Notes: generated by a model from the letters alone, not told the origin. 64,000 nt of DNA from Nonlabens sp. (GCA_020630715.1 JAHDIQ010000001.1:62001-126000); one strand, 5' to 3'; numbered from the stretch's first letter, positions 44,039-53,360 are shown. Translations and numbers: made by a program.

Positions 44039-44761
44039 ATGAGAGATTCACTAGTTATTATACCAACTTTTAACGAAAAGGAAAACATCACCTTAATGAT
44101 AGATGCCGTTTTAGGAAACTATCCAGATACACATTTATTGATTATAGATGATAACTCGCCAGATGGAACTAGTGAACTTGTTGTGCAAAAGTTTACAGAT
44201 TACCCTAATCGTTTATTCCTAGAAACGCGATCAGAAAAAAAAGGTCTAGGAACAGCATACATACATGGGTTTAAATGGGCTCTAGAAAGATCATACCAAT
44301 ACATCTTTGAGATGGATGCAGATTTCTCACATGATCCTAAAGATTTAATACAACTATATGAGGCTTGTGAAAATGGCGCAGATCTCGCCATAGGTAGTCG
44401 CTATGTAAAAGGTGTAAATGTGGTCAACTGGCCTATGAGTAGAGTGTTACTATCATATATCGCATCAAAATACGTAAGATTCATCACTAGAATGGATGTT
44501 TACGACACTACCGCAGGATTTATATGTTATAAAAAAGAGCTTTTAAATCAAATCAATATAGATAGTATTAAATTTGTAGGCTACGCTTTTCAAATTGAAA
44601 TGAAATTTAAAGCATGGCTTAAAAAAGCAACTATTGTAGAAGTACCCGTAATTTTCACAGATCGATCGAGAGGAAAATCTAAAATGAGCGGTGGTATTAT
44701 TCATGAGGCAGTGATAGGAGTTTTAAAAATGAAACTAAAAAGTCTAGTAGGGAAGAAATAA
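44039..44761 (+). CDS. Polyprenol-phosphate mannosyl-/glucosyltransferase (GT2, DPM1-like)
   Basis: 240 residues, GT2 fold. LVIIPTFNEKENITLMI is the nucleotide-sugar entry, LLIIDDNSPDGTSELV holds the first Asp pair, EMDADFSHDPKDL is the DxD-type metal site, and AIGSRYVKGVNVVNWPMSR and FTDRSRGKSKMS are typical of dolichol-phosphate mannose synthases. It would load a sugar onto polyprenyl phosphate for glycan or protein glycosylation at the inner membrane. The ATG was chosen since the longer frame begins inside the divergent control region. It is followed by pyrC after 2 bases. Confidence 0.9.
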   Translation: MRDSLVIIPTFNEKENITLMIDAVLGNYPDTHLLIIDDNSPDGTSELVVQKFTDYPNRLFLETRSEKKGLGTAYIHGFKWALERSYQYIFEMDADFSHDPKDLIQLYEACENGADLAIGSRYVKGVNVVNWPMSRVLLSYIASKYVRFITRMDVYDTTAGFICYKKELLNQINIDSIKFVGYAFQIEMKFKAWLKKATIVEVPVIFTDRSRGKSKMSGGIIHEAVIGVLKMKLKSLVGKK

Positions 44762-44763
44762 TT

Positions 44764-46104
44764 ATGCAAAAAACACTCATCAAAAACGCAAGAATTGTAA
44801 ATGAAAACAAACAATTTGAAGGCGACGTACTTATTGAAGGTGATCTCATAAAAGAAATAGCCGAAAGCATTAGCGCAAAAGATGCTAATACAAAGATCAT
44901 CTATGCAGATGGTAAATACCTACTACCTGGAGTAATCGATGATCAGGTACATTTTAGAGAGCCTGGATTAACGCATAAAGGGACAATTGCCACAGAAAGT
45001 AAAGCCGCTGTAGCTGGTGGAATCACCACGTTTATGGAGCAACCTAATACTATTCCACAAGCAACAACAATTGCAGAATGGGAAAACAAAATGAACATCG
45101 CTTCTACAGATAGTTATGCTAACTATGGTTTTATGTTTGGTGGTACTAACACAAATCTAGAAGAGTTACTTAAAGTAGATGAGCAACGAGTACCTGGTAT
45201 CAAATTATTTTTAGGCTCTTCTACCGGTAACATGCTAGTAGATGATCAGGAAGCATTGAAAAAAATCTTTTCTAATGTTAAACTGCGTATCTCACTTCAT
45301 TGTGAAGATGAAGAAACGATAAAATCAAACTTGCAAAAAGCGATTGGTACCTACGGTGACGATATTCCTATGGATCAACATCCTATCATTAGAGATCATG
45401 AAGCTTGTTATAAAAGCAGTTCTAACGCGGTAAAACTTGCTAAAGAAACTGGAGCACGTATTCACGTGTTTCATTTATCTACAGGAAAAGAAACCGAATT
45501 ATTTAAAAATAAAAAAGCCATAAAAGACAAGCAAATCACATCAGAGGTTTGCATCCATCATCTATGGTTTAGTGATGAAGACTATGCTACAAAAGGATCG
45601 TTAATCAAATGGAATCCTGCAGTAAAAACAGCAGATGATCGTGAGCAATTATGGAAAGCATTGCTAGATGATCGTATCGACGTTATCGCAACAGATCACG
45701 CACCACATACACTAGAAGAAAAATCAAATAAATACCTCAACTGCCCTAGTGGTGGTCCATTAGTACAGCACGCACTAGTCGCGATGATGCAGTTTGTTCA
45801 TGACGGTAAAATCACTATTGAAAAAGTAGTAGAAAAAATGTGTCATAATCCAGCGTTACTTTTTGACGTTGCACAACGTGGATACATACGTGAAGGCTAC
45901 AAAGCAGATTTAGTCCTAGTAGATTCTAATAACCCATGGACTGTTACAAAAGATAATATCATTGCTAATTGTGGATGGTCACCTTTTGAAGGAGTCACTT
46001 TTAAAAGTCGTATCTCTCACACCTTTGTAAATGGCCATTTAGCTTACCACAACTGGAATGTTAGTGAAGAGAAAAATGCCCAAGCCTTAACCTTTGACCG
46101 CTAG
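44764..46104 (+). CDS. pyrC: Dihydroorotase
   Basis: 446 residues of the amidohydrolase superfamily, with the family-typical LPGVIDDQVHFREPGLTHKG (54-73), GGITTFMEQPNT, SLHCEDEETI, RIHVFHLST and VIATDHAPHTLEEK (metal-binding Asp near the end). The usual HxH of the first strand reads QVH here, so the first metal histidine is a glutamine; this may be usual in Bacteroidota. It closes carbamoyl-aspartate to dihydroorotate in pyrimidine synthesis. It is coupled to the next gene: the TAG stop shares its last G with the GTG start. Confidence 0.9.
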   Translation: MQKTLIKNARIVNENKQFEGDVLIEGDLIKEIAESISAKDANTKIIYADGKYLLPGVIDDQVHFREPGLTHKGTIATESKAAVAGGITTFMEQPNTIPQATTIAEWENKMNIASTDSYANYGFMFGGTNTNLEELLKVDEQRVPGIKLFLGSSTGNMLVDDQEALKKIFSNVKLRISLHCEDEETIKSNLQKAIGTYGDDIPMDQHPIIRDHEACYKSSSNAVKLAKETGARIHVFHLSTGKETELFKNKKAIKDKQITSEVCIHHLWFSDEDYATKGSLIKWNPAVKTADDREQLWKALLDDRIDVIATDHAPHTLEEKSNKYLNCPSGGPLVQHALVAMMQFVHDGKITIEKVVEKMCHNPALLFDVAQRGYIREGYKADLVLVDSNNPWTVTKDNIIANCGWSPFEGVTFKSRISHTFVNGHLAYHNWNVSEEKNAQALTFDR

Positions 46105-46538
46105 TGAAACGATTTGTGTTTTTTTTATTCATACTAGTTGCTAGTTGCCAGTCTTTTTCAAAATCAGAAAAGCCTGATGATTTTTACGGTGATGAAAAAA
46201 TGGCTCAAATCATGGCAGATTTATACCTGTATGAAGGCGTCGTTAGCTCTAATCGTGCAATGCTTAGAAAAGAAGGCATATTTGCGACAGATCTAATTTA
46301 CCAGAAGTATCAAACAGATAGCATCACTTACTCAAAAAACTTCTATTACTATGCAGATCGTGAGGAAGAATACTTAACACTTATGGATCGTGTTCAGGAA
46401 TTATTAGAACGAGAAAAAGATAGTGTGAGTAAAAGGCAAGATGAGATTAATAAAGAGACTGAACAATTCAAGAGCACACCTAACACAAAAGACAGCTTAC
46501 CTAAAACAGAAAAGAAAATTCTTCAAGAACGTTTATAG
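46104..46538 (+). CDS. DUF4296 lipoprotein
   Basis: 144 residues with lipobox Cys15 (LVASC). The conserved part (PDDFYGDEKMAQIMADLYLYEG to NFYYYADREEEYLTLMDRV) matches DUF4296, which occurs in Bacteroidota with no known function. The GTG start overlaps the pyrC stop by one base, showing cotranslation. The C-terminal 40 residues are Lys/Glu-rich and probably helical or disordered. Its 3' end overlaps the convergent epimerase gene by 16 bases. Confidence 0.85.
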   Translation: MKRFVFFLFILVASCQSFSKSEKPDDFYGDEKMAQIMADLYLYEGVVSSNRAMLRKEGIFATDLIYQKYQTDSITYSKNFYYYADREEEYLTLMDRVQELLEREKDSVSKRQDEINKETEQFKSTPNTKDSLPKTEKKILQERL

Positions 46539-47518
46539 AAGCTTGCAACTCTTTCTACCGTATCATAAACACTGGAAAAAGAAAAGTCTAACGCTTCTTT
46601 AACCTTACGAGCATCATAAGTAGATCGTTCACTTAATGAATAGACACTAGCACGTTCTAACACTCTAGGAAACCCAAACCAACTACCTATTTTAGTAACT
46701 GCAGAAATGGCAAGTAACATCCATTGAGACATTTGAAATCGTGGTGGTTTTTTACCTAAAAAATTCGCAATTTGGCTAAGAATAGACTTAAAACAAGTGT
46801 TTTCTGACACGAGAATAAAACGATCATTCACCACATCGCTATCCATTAATTGTTGCATAGCATTAACCACATCGCGCACATCTACAAAACCACTACTACC
46901 GCTAGTATAGTACCATAATCCCGATTTCACTTTAGAAAAAAATAATCCAGAACCACTATTCCAGCTTCCTTCTCCTATAATAATTCCTGGGTTCACAATG
47001 ACCACATCCATTCCTTCTTGAGTAGCTCGCCATGCTTCCATCTCACCGCCATATTTTGAAATCGCATAGTTTGAGTTTTTTGCATCCAGATTAAAAAAAT
47101 CCTCCTCATTTCTAGCGCGATCACCTACAGGATCACCTATAGTCGCAATGCTACTTACATAGCACATCTTTTTTACCTGATGCGCTAGTGCCACGTTCAC
47201 CACATTAGAAGTTCCCGTTACGTTAATTTTTTTCATTTGCCAGAAAGGCACACCAGTAATCACCGCAGCACAGTGATACAATTGAGTAACACCTTTCATA
47301 GCGATTTCTAGACTAGGAACCTCAAGAATATCGCCTTGAATCCATTCAAAACGATCTACAAATCGCTCGCCTTTTTCTTCATAAGAGTTAAAAATCTCTC
47401 GTGTTTTATCAATACTAGCCGTTGTTCTATAGAGTACTCTTACTGGTATTTCGCTTTCGCGAAAGCGGAATAACAAATGCCCACCTACTAATCCAGTACC
47501 ACCAGTAATTAAAATCAT
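46523..47518 (-). CDS. NAD-dependent epimerase/dehydratase family protein
   Basis: 331 residues of the extended short-chain dehydrogenase group. ILITGGTGLVGGHLL is the dinucleotide-binding Rossmann motif, CYVSSIATIG gives the catalytic serine region and NYAISKYGGE the YxxxK pair. The substrate (nucleotide sugar, steroid-like or other) is not clear. The ATG giving MILITGG was chosen rather than an upstream one 5 codons before. The palindromic repeat near the N-terminus is read in a third frame as FRFRES. Confidence 0.88.
   Translation of the reverse strand: MILITGGTGLVGGHLLFRFRESEIPVRVLYRTTASIDKTREIFNSYEEKGERFVDRFEWIQGDILEVPSLEIAMKGVTQLYHCAAVITGVPFWQMKKINVTGTSNVVNVALAHQVKKMCYVSSIATIGDPVGDRARNEEDFFNLDAKNSNYAISKYGGEMEAWRATQEGMDVVIVNPGIIIGEGSWNSGSGLFFSKVKSGLWYYTSGSSGFVDVRDVVNAMQQLMDSDVVNDRFILVSENTCFKSILSQIANFLGKKPPRFQMSQWMLLAISAVTKIGSWFGFPRVLERASVYSLSERSTYDARKVKEALDFSFSSVYDTVERVASFYKRS
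47452..47467. repeat. Palindromic repeat, copy 11
   Basis: Perfect core near the 5' end of the epimerase gene, read as FRFRES. Confidence 0.95.
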
Positions 47519-47574
47519 GGCATAAAAGTACATAAACCAAGATAGAAACGCCGTTAAAAGTGCGTCAAAGCCTA

Positions 47575-47582
47575 TATATTTG
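47575..47582 (+). promoter_or_regulatory. -7 promoter element of tyrS
   Basis: TATATTTG fits TAnnTTTG, 17 bases before the start codon. Confidence 0.5.
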
Positions 47583-47599
47583 CAGGCTTAAAGCTAGAA

Positions 47600-48901
47600 A
47601 TGATGGCCTACAACTTTGCAGAAGAATTACAGTGGCGTGGCATGGTACACGACATGATGCCTGGAACAGATGATTTATTAAATAAAGAAACGGTGACGGG
47701 TTATATAGGATTTGACCCTACGGCAGACTCTTTACATATAGGTAGTATGGTGCAAATCATTCTTTTAATGCACTTACAACGTGCTGGTCACAGGCCAGTT
47801 GCCCTAGTAGGTGGCGCCACAGGAATGATAGGTGATCCTAGCGGTAAAAGTGCCGAACGTAATTTGCTAACTCAAGAAATTCTAGATAAAAACATCGCTG
47901 GTGTACAATCTGTGCTATCGCGTTTTATCGATTTTGAAAAAGGTGATGAGGCTACACGTGCTTTACTAGTCAATAATTATGACTGGATGAAGGATTTTAG
48001 CCTGATCGACTTTGCTCGTGATATCGGGAAACACCTTACCGTAAATTACATGATGGCAAAAGAATCTGTAAAAAAACGTGTGTCTGGTGAAGGCGACGGA
48101 ATGAGCTTTACAGAGTTCACCTACCAGCTTTTTCAAGGTTATGACTTCCTACATTTATATGAAACATTAGGCTGTAAATTACAAATAGGTGGTAGCGATC
48201 AATGGGGAAATATCACCACTGGTACAGAACTCATACGCCGTAAAGCTGGCGGAAAAGCTTATGCGCTTACTACACCACTAGTGACTAAGGCAGATGGAAC
48301 AAAATTTGGTAAAACAGAAGCCGGAAACATCTGGCTAGATGCAGATAAAACCAGTGTTTATAAATTCTACCAATTCTGGATTACGGCAACAGATGAAGAC
48401 GCCATCAACTGGATTAAAATATTCACTTTTCTAGATCAAGAAACTTGTGAATCCCTAATAGAAGAACATCAAAAAGATCCAGGTTTTAGATCCTTACAAA
48501 AACGCCTAGCCGAAGAAGTAACGGTTATGGTTCACGGACGTGAAGCTTATGAAACTGCTGTAGAAGCGTCTAACATATTGTTTAGTAAAAAAGTGAGTCC
48601 AGAACAATGGAGTAAAATGAATAGCGCCACCTTACTAGAAGTTTTTGACGGTGTACCGCAAACTACTATCTCAAAAGATGCTATCGCAACACCAGTGGAC
48701 ATGGTGACTTTTTGTGCAGATATCACTAAATTTTTACCATCTAACAGTGAGGTGCGTCGTGCCTTAAAAGAAAACAGTTTATCTGTGAACAAAAACAAAG
48801 TGACTGATGATAAAATGATCTCTACAGACGATATCATCGCAGGAAACATGATCTTGTTACAACGTGGTAAGAAGAATTATTTTCTGGTGATTGTGGAGTA
48901 A
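47600..48901 (+). CDS. tyrS: Tyrosyl-tRNA synthetase
   Basis: 433 residues. Class I motifs are HIGS (46-49) in [10 protein letters not shown] and KFGKT (235-239) in place of KMSKS, as in bacterial Tyr[33 protein letters not shown] and the tyrosine/ATP pocket stretch [14 protein letters not shown] are intact. The C-terminal S4-like domain ends in [22 protein letters not shown]. It charges tRNA-Tyr. ATGATG at the start leaves two possible initiation codons. Its stop touches the convergent LuxE-like gene without a gap. Confidence 0.97.
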   Translation: MMAYNFAEELQWRGMVHDMMPGTDDLLNKETVTGYIGFDPTADSLHIGSMVQIILLMHLQRAGHRPVALVGGATGMIGDPSGKSAERNLLTQEILDKNIAGVQSVLSRFIDFEKGDEATRALLVNNYDWMKDFSLIDFARDIGKHLTVNYMMAKESVKKRVSGEGDGMSFTEFTYQLFQGYDFLHLYETLGCKLQIGGSDQWGNITTGTELIRRKAGGKAYALTTPLVTKADGTKFGKTEAGNIWLDADKTSVYKFYQFWITATDEDAINWIKIFTFLDQETCESLIEEHQKDPGFRSLQKRLAEEVTVMVHGREAYETAVEASNILFSKKVSPEQWSKMNSATLLEVFDGVPQTTISKDAIATPVDMVTFCADITKFLPSNSEVRRALKENSLSVNKNKVTDDKMISTDDIIAGNMILLQRGKKNYFLVIVE

Positions 48902-49873
48902 TTACTCCACCACCATCAAATTACAACCTCTGATGTCACTGTGGTCAAAACGTCCTAAGACTTCAAAGCTTCCATCGCTGTGAACTTTTCCTAAATCTTG
49001 GGTTGCAATAAAACTACAGGAATTATAGTTTGCGAGGTCTATGATGTTTAATCCGCCAGTTTTACTGTGAGCTACTGGTGACAGCGCATCGTTAGTGTCT
49101 CTAGCGCTTACTTGCATCCATGGTGGTGTGGTGAAATGCACGGCATCAGTTGCATAGGCTTGAGATAACAATTCTGTCATGCCGTACTCGCTGTGTAATT
49201 TTGCTTTCGCAAAAGCAGAATTTAAAATACCGTGTAACTCTTCTTTAATCATTTCCTTACGCATTCCCTTCATACCACCAGTTTCGATTATAGTGGTGTA
49301 AGGTAATTTCATGGGGAAATCATCTGCTAGTTGAAGTAAGGCAAAAGTGACACCTAGCAAAATAACGGGCTGTTTTTCATCATTTAAACGTTTTAAAACC
49401 GTTGCTAGCGCTTCATAATTATGTAAGTAGAAACCGCTGTCTTTATGATTACTCTGATCGATCCATCGCTGTGCCATATCAACTAGAGATGAACCACTAC
49501 GTTCTAGATAATGTGGTAGTAATGCAAGGACTGCATAATCCTCAATTGCTCCATAAGTGATCTTAAAACTATCATCCAGACTGCGATGATAATAGTCCAA
49601 ATCTGTAATATGATGTTGTGAGGTAATCATTCCTGTAGTACCACTACTGGTATATGTAGTATCAATAGCATCACTAGAAGAAATAACCTGGTGCGATTTA
49701 AAAAACTGTATGGGTAAATATGGAATATCTTTTACATACCTAACGGTATCTACATCTAATAAGTCACAATATCTTTTATAAACCGCGCAATGTTCTCTTT
49801 GATAGCGATAGACTTCGAGTGCTATCGTGTCAAATTCTTGTTGGGATTTTATGTTAAAGATTCGGTTTTTCAA
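48902..49873 (-). CDS. LuxE-like acyl-protein synthetase family protein
   Basis: 323 residues of the LuxE/adenylate-forming ligase type. IPYLPIQFFKSHQVISS and TTYTSSGTTGMITSQH (the SSGTTG phosphate loop, about 90-97) and the later KLHSEYGMTELLSQAYA are the family marks. In luminous bacteria LuxE activates fatty acids for the reductase; flavobacterial homologues have unknown substrates, perhaps in lipid or secondary product synthesis. The start is TTG, the only candidate after an in-frame upstream stop. A palindromic repeat variant in the gene is read as AFAKA. Confidence 0.82.
   Translation of the reverse strand: MKNRIFNIKSQQEFDTIALEVYRYQREHCAVYKRYCDLLDVDTVRYVKDIPYLPIQFFKSHQVISSSDAIDTTYTSSGTTGMITSQHHITDLDYYHRSLDDSFKITYGAIEDYAVLALLPHYLERSGSSLVDMAQRWIDQSNHKDSGFYLHNYEALATVLKRLNDEKQPVILLGVTFALLQLADDFPMKLPYTTIIETGGMKGMRKEMIKEELHGILNSAFAKAKLHSEYGMTELLSQAYATDAVHFTTPPWMQVSARDTNDALSPVAHSKTGGLNIIDLANYNSCSFIATQDLGKVHSDGSFEVLGRFDHSDIRGCNLMVVE
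49202..49217. repeat. Palindromic repeat, copy 12 (degenerate)
   Basis: TGCTTTCGCAAAAGCA in the LuxE-like gene, three changes from the core, still read as AFAKA. Confidence 0.7.
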
Positions 49874-49942
49874 ATGTTTAGAATTCGCTTATGAATTTTA
49901 CTCTAGTATAGATTAATCATAGGTTATGACTCATTTAGATAT

Positions 49943-49977
49943 AGTTCTAGACTGCGCTTGAACAGACAGCAATGACA
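49943..49977. repeat. Dispersed intergenic repeat, copy 3 (diverged)
   Basis: AGTTCTAGACTGCGCTTGAA followed by CAGACAGCAATGACA resembles the repeats at 5119 and 6691 but with several changes. Confidence 0.45.
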
Positions 49978-50000
49978 AATTTAAAGTTGATTTAAAAAAA

Positions 50001-50025
50001 TATGCCAAGAAAAATCCTTGGCATA
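50001..50025 (-). terminator. Terminator after the nifU-like gene
   Basis: TATGCCAAG and CTTGGCATA (9-bp stem) with a T-run on the minus strand, 24 bases beyond the stop. Confidence 0.88.
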
Positions 50026-50048
50026 GCTATAATTATAATTGGTTTTAT

Positions 50049-50330
50049 TTATGCCTGAATGTTATCTCTGGAATTTTCTTCTAACGCTTGTCCAGAAATA
50101 TCAGTAACGGTTTCAATTTGAGGTGCGTGTTTTTTAATAGTTAACTCAACGCCTGATTTTAGGGTCATTTGATTTACATGGCATCCTACACAGGTTCCTA
50201 GTAATCTAACCTTCACATCCTTATCATCTATGATTTCAACCAGCTCAATATCACCAGCATCACGCTGTAAAAACGGTCTGATTTCTTCAAGTCCTGCGCG
50301 TACTGCATTTTCTAATTCTACTCCAGTCAT
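50049..50330 (-). CDS. NifU-like iron-sulfur scaffold (NFU domain)
   Basis: 93 residues consisting only of the NFU C-terminal domain: VELENAVRAGLEEIRPFLQRDAGDIELV, then LLGTCVGCHVNQMTLKSGVE with the cluster-binding Cys47 and Cys50. It carries or transfers Fe-S clusters. It starts one base after the Mrp gene and is cotranscribed with it, consistent with a joint role in Fe-S assembly. Confidence 0.92.
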   Translation of the reverse strand: MTGVELENAVRAGLEEIRPFLQRDAGDIELVEIIDDKDVKVRLLGTCVGCHVNQMTLKSGVELTIKKHAPQIETVTDISGQALEENSRDNIQA

Positions 50331-50331
50331 A

Positions 50332-51474
50332 TTATTTTTTATTTACAGCGCTACAACCAGCCATTGTTGTAATCTTAATGGCTTGTGTAGGAGGCATTTC
50401 TTCGTTTCTATTCACCGTTTCTTGTACCACATTACGAGTAATGTCAATTAATGCTTTTTCCAGTGGTGTATCTTCTTGCATTGCGGCAGGACGTCCCACA
50501 TCACCAGCTTCACGTATGGATTGCATTAATGGTAATTCACCTAGAAACGGTACTTTTAAATCCTCGGCTAGATTGCGTGCACCATGTTGTCCAAATATAT
50601 AATATTTATTCTCTGGCAATTCTGGTGGCGTGAAGTAAGCCATATTCTCAACAATTCCTAGTACAGGAACGTTAATGCTTTCTTGGTTAAACATAGCTAC
50701 ACCTTTACGAGCATCTGCCAGTGCGACGGTTTGTGGTGTGCTTACAATTACAGCTCCTGTAATAGGAAGTGCTTGCATTATGCTTAAATGTATATCACCA
50801 GTTCCTGGTGGTAAATCAATAAGTAAGAAATCTAAATCGCCCCATGCAGCGTCAAAAATCATTTGATTAAGCGCTTTTGCAGCCATAGGACCACGCCAGA
50901 TTACTGCCTGATCAGGTTGTGTAAAAAAGCCGATAGACAGAACTTTTACTCCATAATTTTCTACTGGTTTCATTTTAGACTTCCCATCTACGTTTACAGA
51001 TAATGGACGCTCATTTACCACATCAAACATGATGGTAGCACTAGGTCCATAAATATCTGCATCTAGCAGTCCTACTTTGAATCCCATTTTTGCTAATGTA
51101 ACTGCAAGATTTGCTGTCACGGTAGATTTACCTACGCCACCTTTTCCAGATGCTACCGCAATAATGTTATCGATTCCAGGAATAGGTTTCCCTTTAATCT
51201 CTGGTGCTTTATTTTCCTTAACAGGTGCTTCTACCTTAAGATTTACTTTTACTTGCGCCTTCTGGTACACTTCTTTATGAATCGCCTGAAGTATAGAAAC
51301 TTCTGTCTTTTTCTTTGCCTGTAAACTAGGATTTGTAATGGTAACATCTACCACAACTTCATCACCAAAAACGAGTACGTTTTTTATCGCACCGCTTTCT
51401 ACCATATTTTGTCCTTCGCCTGGTACAGATATGGTTTCCAGCGCTTTTAATACTTGTTGCTTTTCTATTTTCAT
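50332..51474 (-). CDS. Mrp/NBP35-family ATP-binding Fe-S carrier
   Basis: 380 residues. The N-terminal MIP18/DUF59 domain (1-75, ALETISVPGEGQNMVESGAIKNVLVFGD) is followed by the P-loop ATPase with GKGGVGKST (110-118, deviant Walker A), LLDADIYGPS, and LLIDLPPGTGD. It carries Fe-S clusters to apo-proteins (ApbC/Mrp type). It has its own -7 box at 51492. A palindromic repeat lies about 140 bases upstream. Confidence 0.95.
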   Translation of the reverse strand: MKIEKQQVLKALETISVPGEGQNMVESGAIKNVLVFGDEVVVDVTITNPSLQAKKKTEVSILQAIHKEVYQKAQVKVNLKVEAPVKENKAPEIKGKPIPGIDNIIAVASGKGGVGKSTVTANLAVTLAKMGFKVGLLDADIYGPSATIMFDVVNERPLSVNVDGKSKMKPVENYGVKVLSIGFFTQPDQAVIWRGPMAAKALNQMIFDAAWGDLDFLLIDLPPGTGDIHLSIMQALPITGAVIVSTPQTVALADARKGVAMFNQESINVPVLGIVENMAYFTPPELPENKYYIFGQHGARNLAEDLKVPFLGELPLMQSIREAGDVGRPAAMQEDTPLEKALIDITRNVVQETVNRNEEMPPTQAIKITTMAGCSAVNKK

Positions 51475-51491
51475 AACTTAATTTGCACGAG

Positions 51492-51499
51492 CAAATATA
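51492..51499 (-). promoter_or_regulatory. -7 promoter element of the mrp-nifU unit
   Basis: Minus-strand TATATTTG fits TAnnTTTG, 17 bases before the start codon. Confidence 0.5.
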
Positions 51500-51612
51500 C
51501 AATCCTATGCTCTATTTATAGGCTATCTAAATAGAGATAATAGGTTAAAATGCTGTGAATATGAGGTTTTTATCTCCCTATAACTATTGAGATAGTATGA
51601 ATGTTGTGATAA

Positions 51613-51634
51613 TTACGCTTTCGCGAAAGCGTAA
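51613..51634. repeat. Palindromic repeat, copy 13 (22-bp extended form)
   Basis: Perfect 22-bp form between the alkyltransferase-like gene and mrp (both minus strand), upstream of mrp. Confidence 0.95.
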
Positions 51635-51663
51635 TCCTAAGAGAAAGCAACTCACCTCAACCT

Positions 51664-52005
51664 TTACTGTTCAAACGGCAGCAATTCTAGATTAGGATCC
51701 CAGTAAACGGTTTTAAAGTTTTGAACCTGATCATCTATAATGGTTAGTCCTTCATTTTCTAATAATTGTTGCATCAGATTAGTACCTGGAAAATGATGTT
51801 TGCCTGTAAGCATGCCATTGCGATTCACAACACGCTGTGCTGGAACATCAGGATCACTATGGCTTGCATTCATAGCATATCCTACAGTTCTACTACTTTT
51901 AGGTGTTCCTAAATATCGTGCAATCGCACCATAACTAGTAACGCGCCCTACTGGAATCTGCTTTACAACAACATAAACGCGTTCAAAAAAATCATTAGAA
52001 GACAT
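51664..52005 (-). CDS. Alkyltransferase-like (ATL) DNA-binding protein
   Basis: 113 residues, one methylguanine-methyltransferase C-terminal domain. The DNA-binding RVTSYGAIARYLGTPKSSRTVGYAM is complete, but the acceptor motif PCHRV reads PAQRV (55-59): alanine at 56 replaces the reactive cysteine. ATL proteins bind O6-alkylguanine and flag it for nucleotide excision repair instead of removing the alkyl group. The start overlaps the LysE-like stop by 11 bases, so the trmB, LysE-like and ATL genes form one unit. Confidence 0.88.
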   Translation of the reverse strand: MSSNDFFERVYVVVKQIPVGRVTSYGAIARYLGTPKSSRTVGYAMNASHSDPDVPAQRVVNRNGMLTGKHHFPGTNLMQQLLENEGLTIIDDQVQNFKTVYWDPNLELLPFEQ

Positions 52006-52624
52006 CGTACAATCTACTTAAGGTGAATAATGCGATAAACAAGGTTAATCCCGATAGAATGTAATTGATTTTTGTGGCAAAAGTGCGGCTGTCAAAACGA
52101 AATTTCTTTACGTACTTGATATACATCCACAGCATGGCAAAAGTCCCTAATGATGCACCTATAATAAAAAGATGTGCCATAGGATATTCAAAGGTGAAGA
52201 GTCCACGTTGCGCCAGGAAGCTACTAAAACCTATGTAAAAAGGAATAGGGAATATGTTTAATGCTGAAAGTATAATTCCCTGACCCAATAATCTACCATC
52301 TGACTTATCTACTGGTTTTAATTCTGGCGAGCTGTCTAGACGAGCTTTGATAAAAAAGAAAATAGATAAAGCTATAAAAATACCGATGGCAAATTTTTCT
52401 AAGGTTACTAGGACTTCTGGGTTATCATTCAATAATTTTGAGAAAAAGACACCTACGTAAACCTGTGCAATCACTACTAACGAGGCACCAAAAGCAAAAA
52501 TAGTCGCTGCTCTTCTATTTTGTTTTACACTAATCTTTGACGCTGTAAGATTGAGCAATCCTGGTGGGATTACTCCAACAAAACCTATCAAAAGGCCAAA
52601 AATAAAATGTGAAAAAGTAGTCAT
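51995..52624 (-). CDS. LysE family transporter
   Basis: 209 residues with six membrane helices. FIFGLLIGFVGVIPPGLLNLTASKISV is the LysE/RhtB N-terminal signature (GxxPPGxxN). It exports amino acids or similar metabolites; substrate unknown. It overlaps the trmB stop by one base and the downstream ATL gene by 11 bases. Confidence 0.85.
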   Translation of the reverse strand: MTTFSHFIFGLLIGFVGVIPPGLLNLTASKISVKQNRRAATIFAFGASLVVIAQVYVGVFFSKLLNDNPEVLVTLEKFAIGIFIALSIFFFIKARLDSSPELKPVDKSDGRLLGQGIILSALNIFPIPFYIGFSSFLAQRGLFTFEYPMAHLFIIGASLGTFAMLWMYIKYVKKFRFDSRTFATKINYILSGLTLFIALFTLSRLYDVF

Positions 52625-53292
52625 TAACGCAGTCTAAATTGCAGGTATGTTATTGCCTTACCTTGCTCAAGATACTGCTTTTCATAGAAAGTTTGAGTTC
52701 CTGTAACTAACTCTGGAGCTTCTGTATGCGTGTAGATATCATGATGTGCAAAAATGATCTCTTCTCCTAAACCTTGTAATAAACCTAGTGTGTAGCCATG
52801 CATAAACTCTGAATCTGTTTTTAAATTAATAGTACCACCTTGTTTTAAAATAGTGTTATAGCGTTTTAAAAAATCAGGATTAGTCATGCGATGTTTTGTA
52901 CGCTTATACTTGATTTGTGGATCTGGAAAAGTGATCCATATTTCTTCAACCTCATTTTTATCAAATGCGTGATCTACTAATTCTATTTGTGTCCTTAGAA
53001 AGGCAACATTAGGCAGATTTTCTTCTAGCGCTGTTTTTGCACCACGCCAGAAACGTGCTCCCTTAATATCGATACCTATAAAGTTACGATCGGGAAACTT
53101 ACGAGCCATCGCTACGGTGTATTCACCTTTACCACAACCTAGTTCTAAGGTTATAGGATTCTCGTTTTTGAAAAATTCATTCCACTTTCCTTTATATTTA
53201 AAGTTTGACATCATTTCCTCTCGAGTAGGCTGAATGACGTTATCGAATGTTTCGTTTTCGTTAAATCGCTTTAATTTATTCTTTGATCCCAA
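52624..53292 (-). CDS. trmB: tRNA (guanine-N7-)-methyltransferase
   Basis: 222 residues. PITLELGCGKGEYTVAMARKFP is the SAM-binding motif I, FIGIDIKGARFWRGAKTALEENLPNV follows, and EIWITFPDPQIKYKRTKHRMTNPDFLKRY is the TrmB signature with PDP. It methylates G46 of tRNAs. The start is TTG, giving MGSKNKLKRF, which fits flavobacterial relatives; the next Met (MMSNF) is 27 codons later and would remove conserved sequence. Confidence 0.93.
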   Translation of the reverse strand: MGSKNKLKRFNENETFDNVIQPTREEMMSNFKYKGKWNEFFKNENPITLELGCGKGEYTVAMARKFPDRNFIGIDIKGARFWRGAKTALEENLPNVAFLRTQIELVDHAFDKNEVEEIWITFPDPQIKYKRTKHRMTNPDFLKRYNTILKQGGTINLKTDSEFMHGYTLGLLQGLGEEIIFAHHDIYTHTEAPELVTGTQTFYEKQYLEQGKAITYLQFRLR

Positions 53293-53349
53293 TACGTTAA
53301 TTTAATGGTTCGGTAATTTATGTGTAAAGCCTTTTGCTTTAAATACATC

Positions 53350-53357
53350 TAATTTTG
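53350..53357 (+). promoter_or_regulatory. -7 promoter element before the glycosyltransferase gene
   Basis: TAATTTTG fits TAnnTTTG but ends only 3 bases before the ATG, which predicts a leaderless transcript if real. Confidence 0.35.
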
Positions 53358-53360
53358 AAT

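Noticed and set aside
43966-44091. Longer N-terminus for DUF4271
   Set aside because: It would overlap the divergent GT2 gene start and its promoter; the internal ATG fits better.
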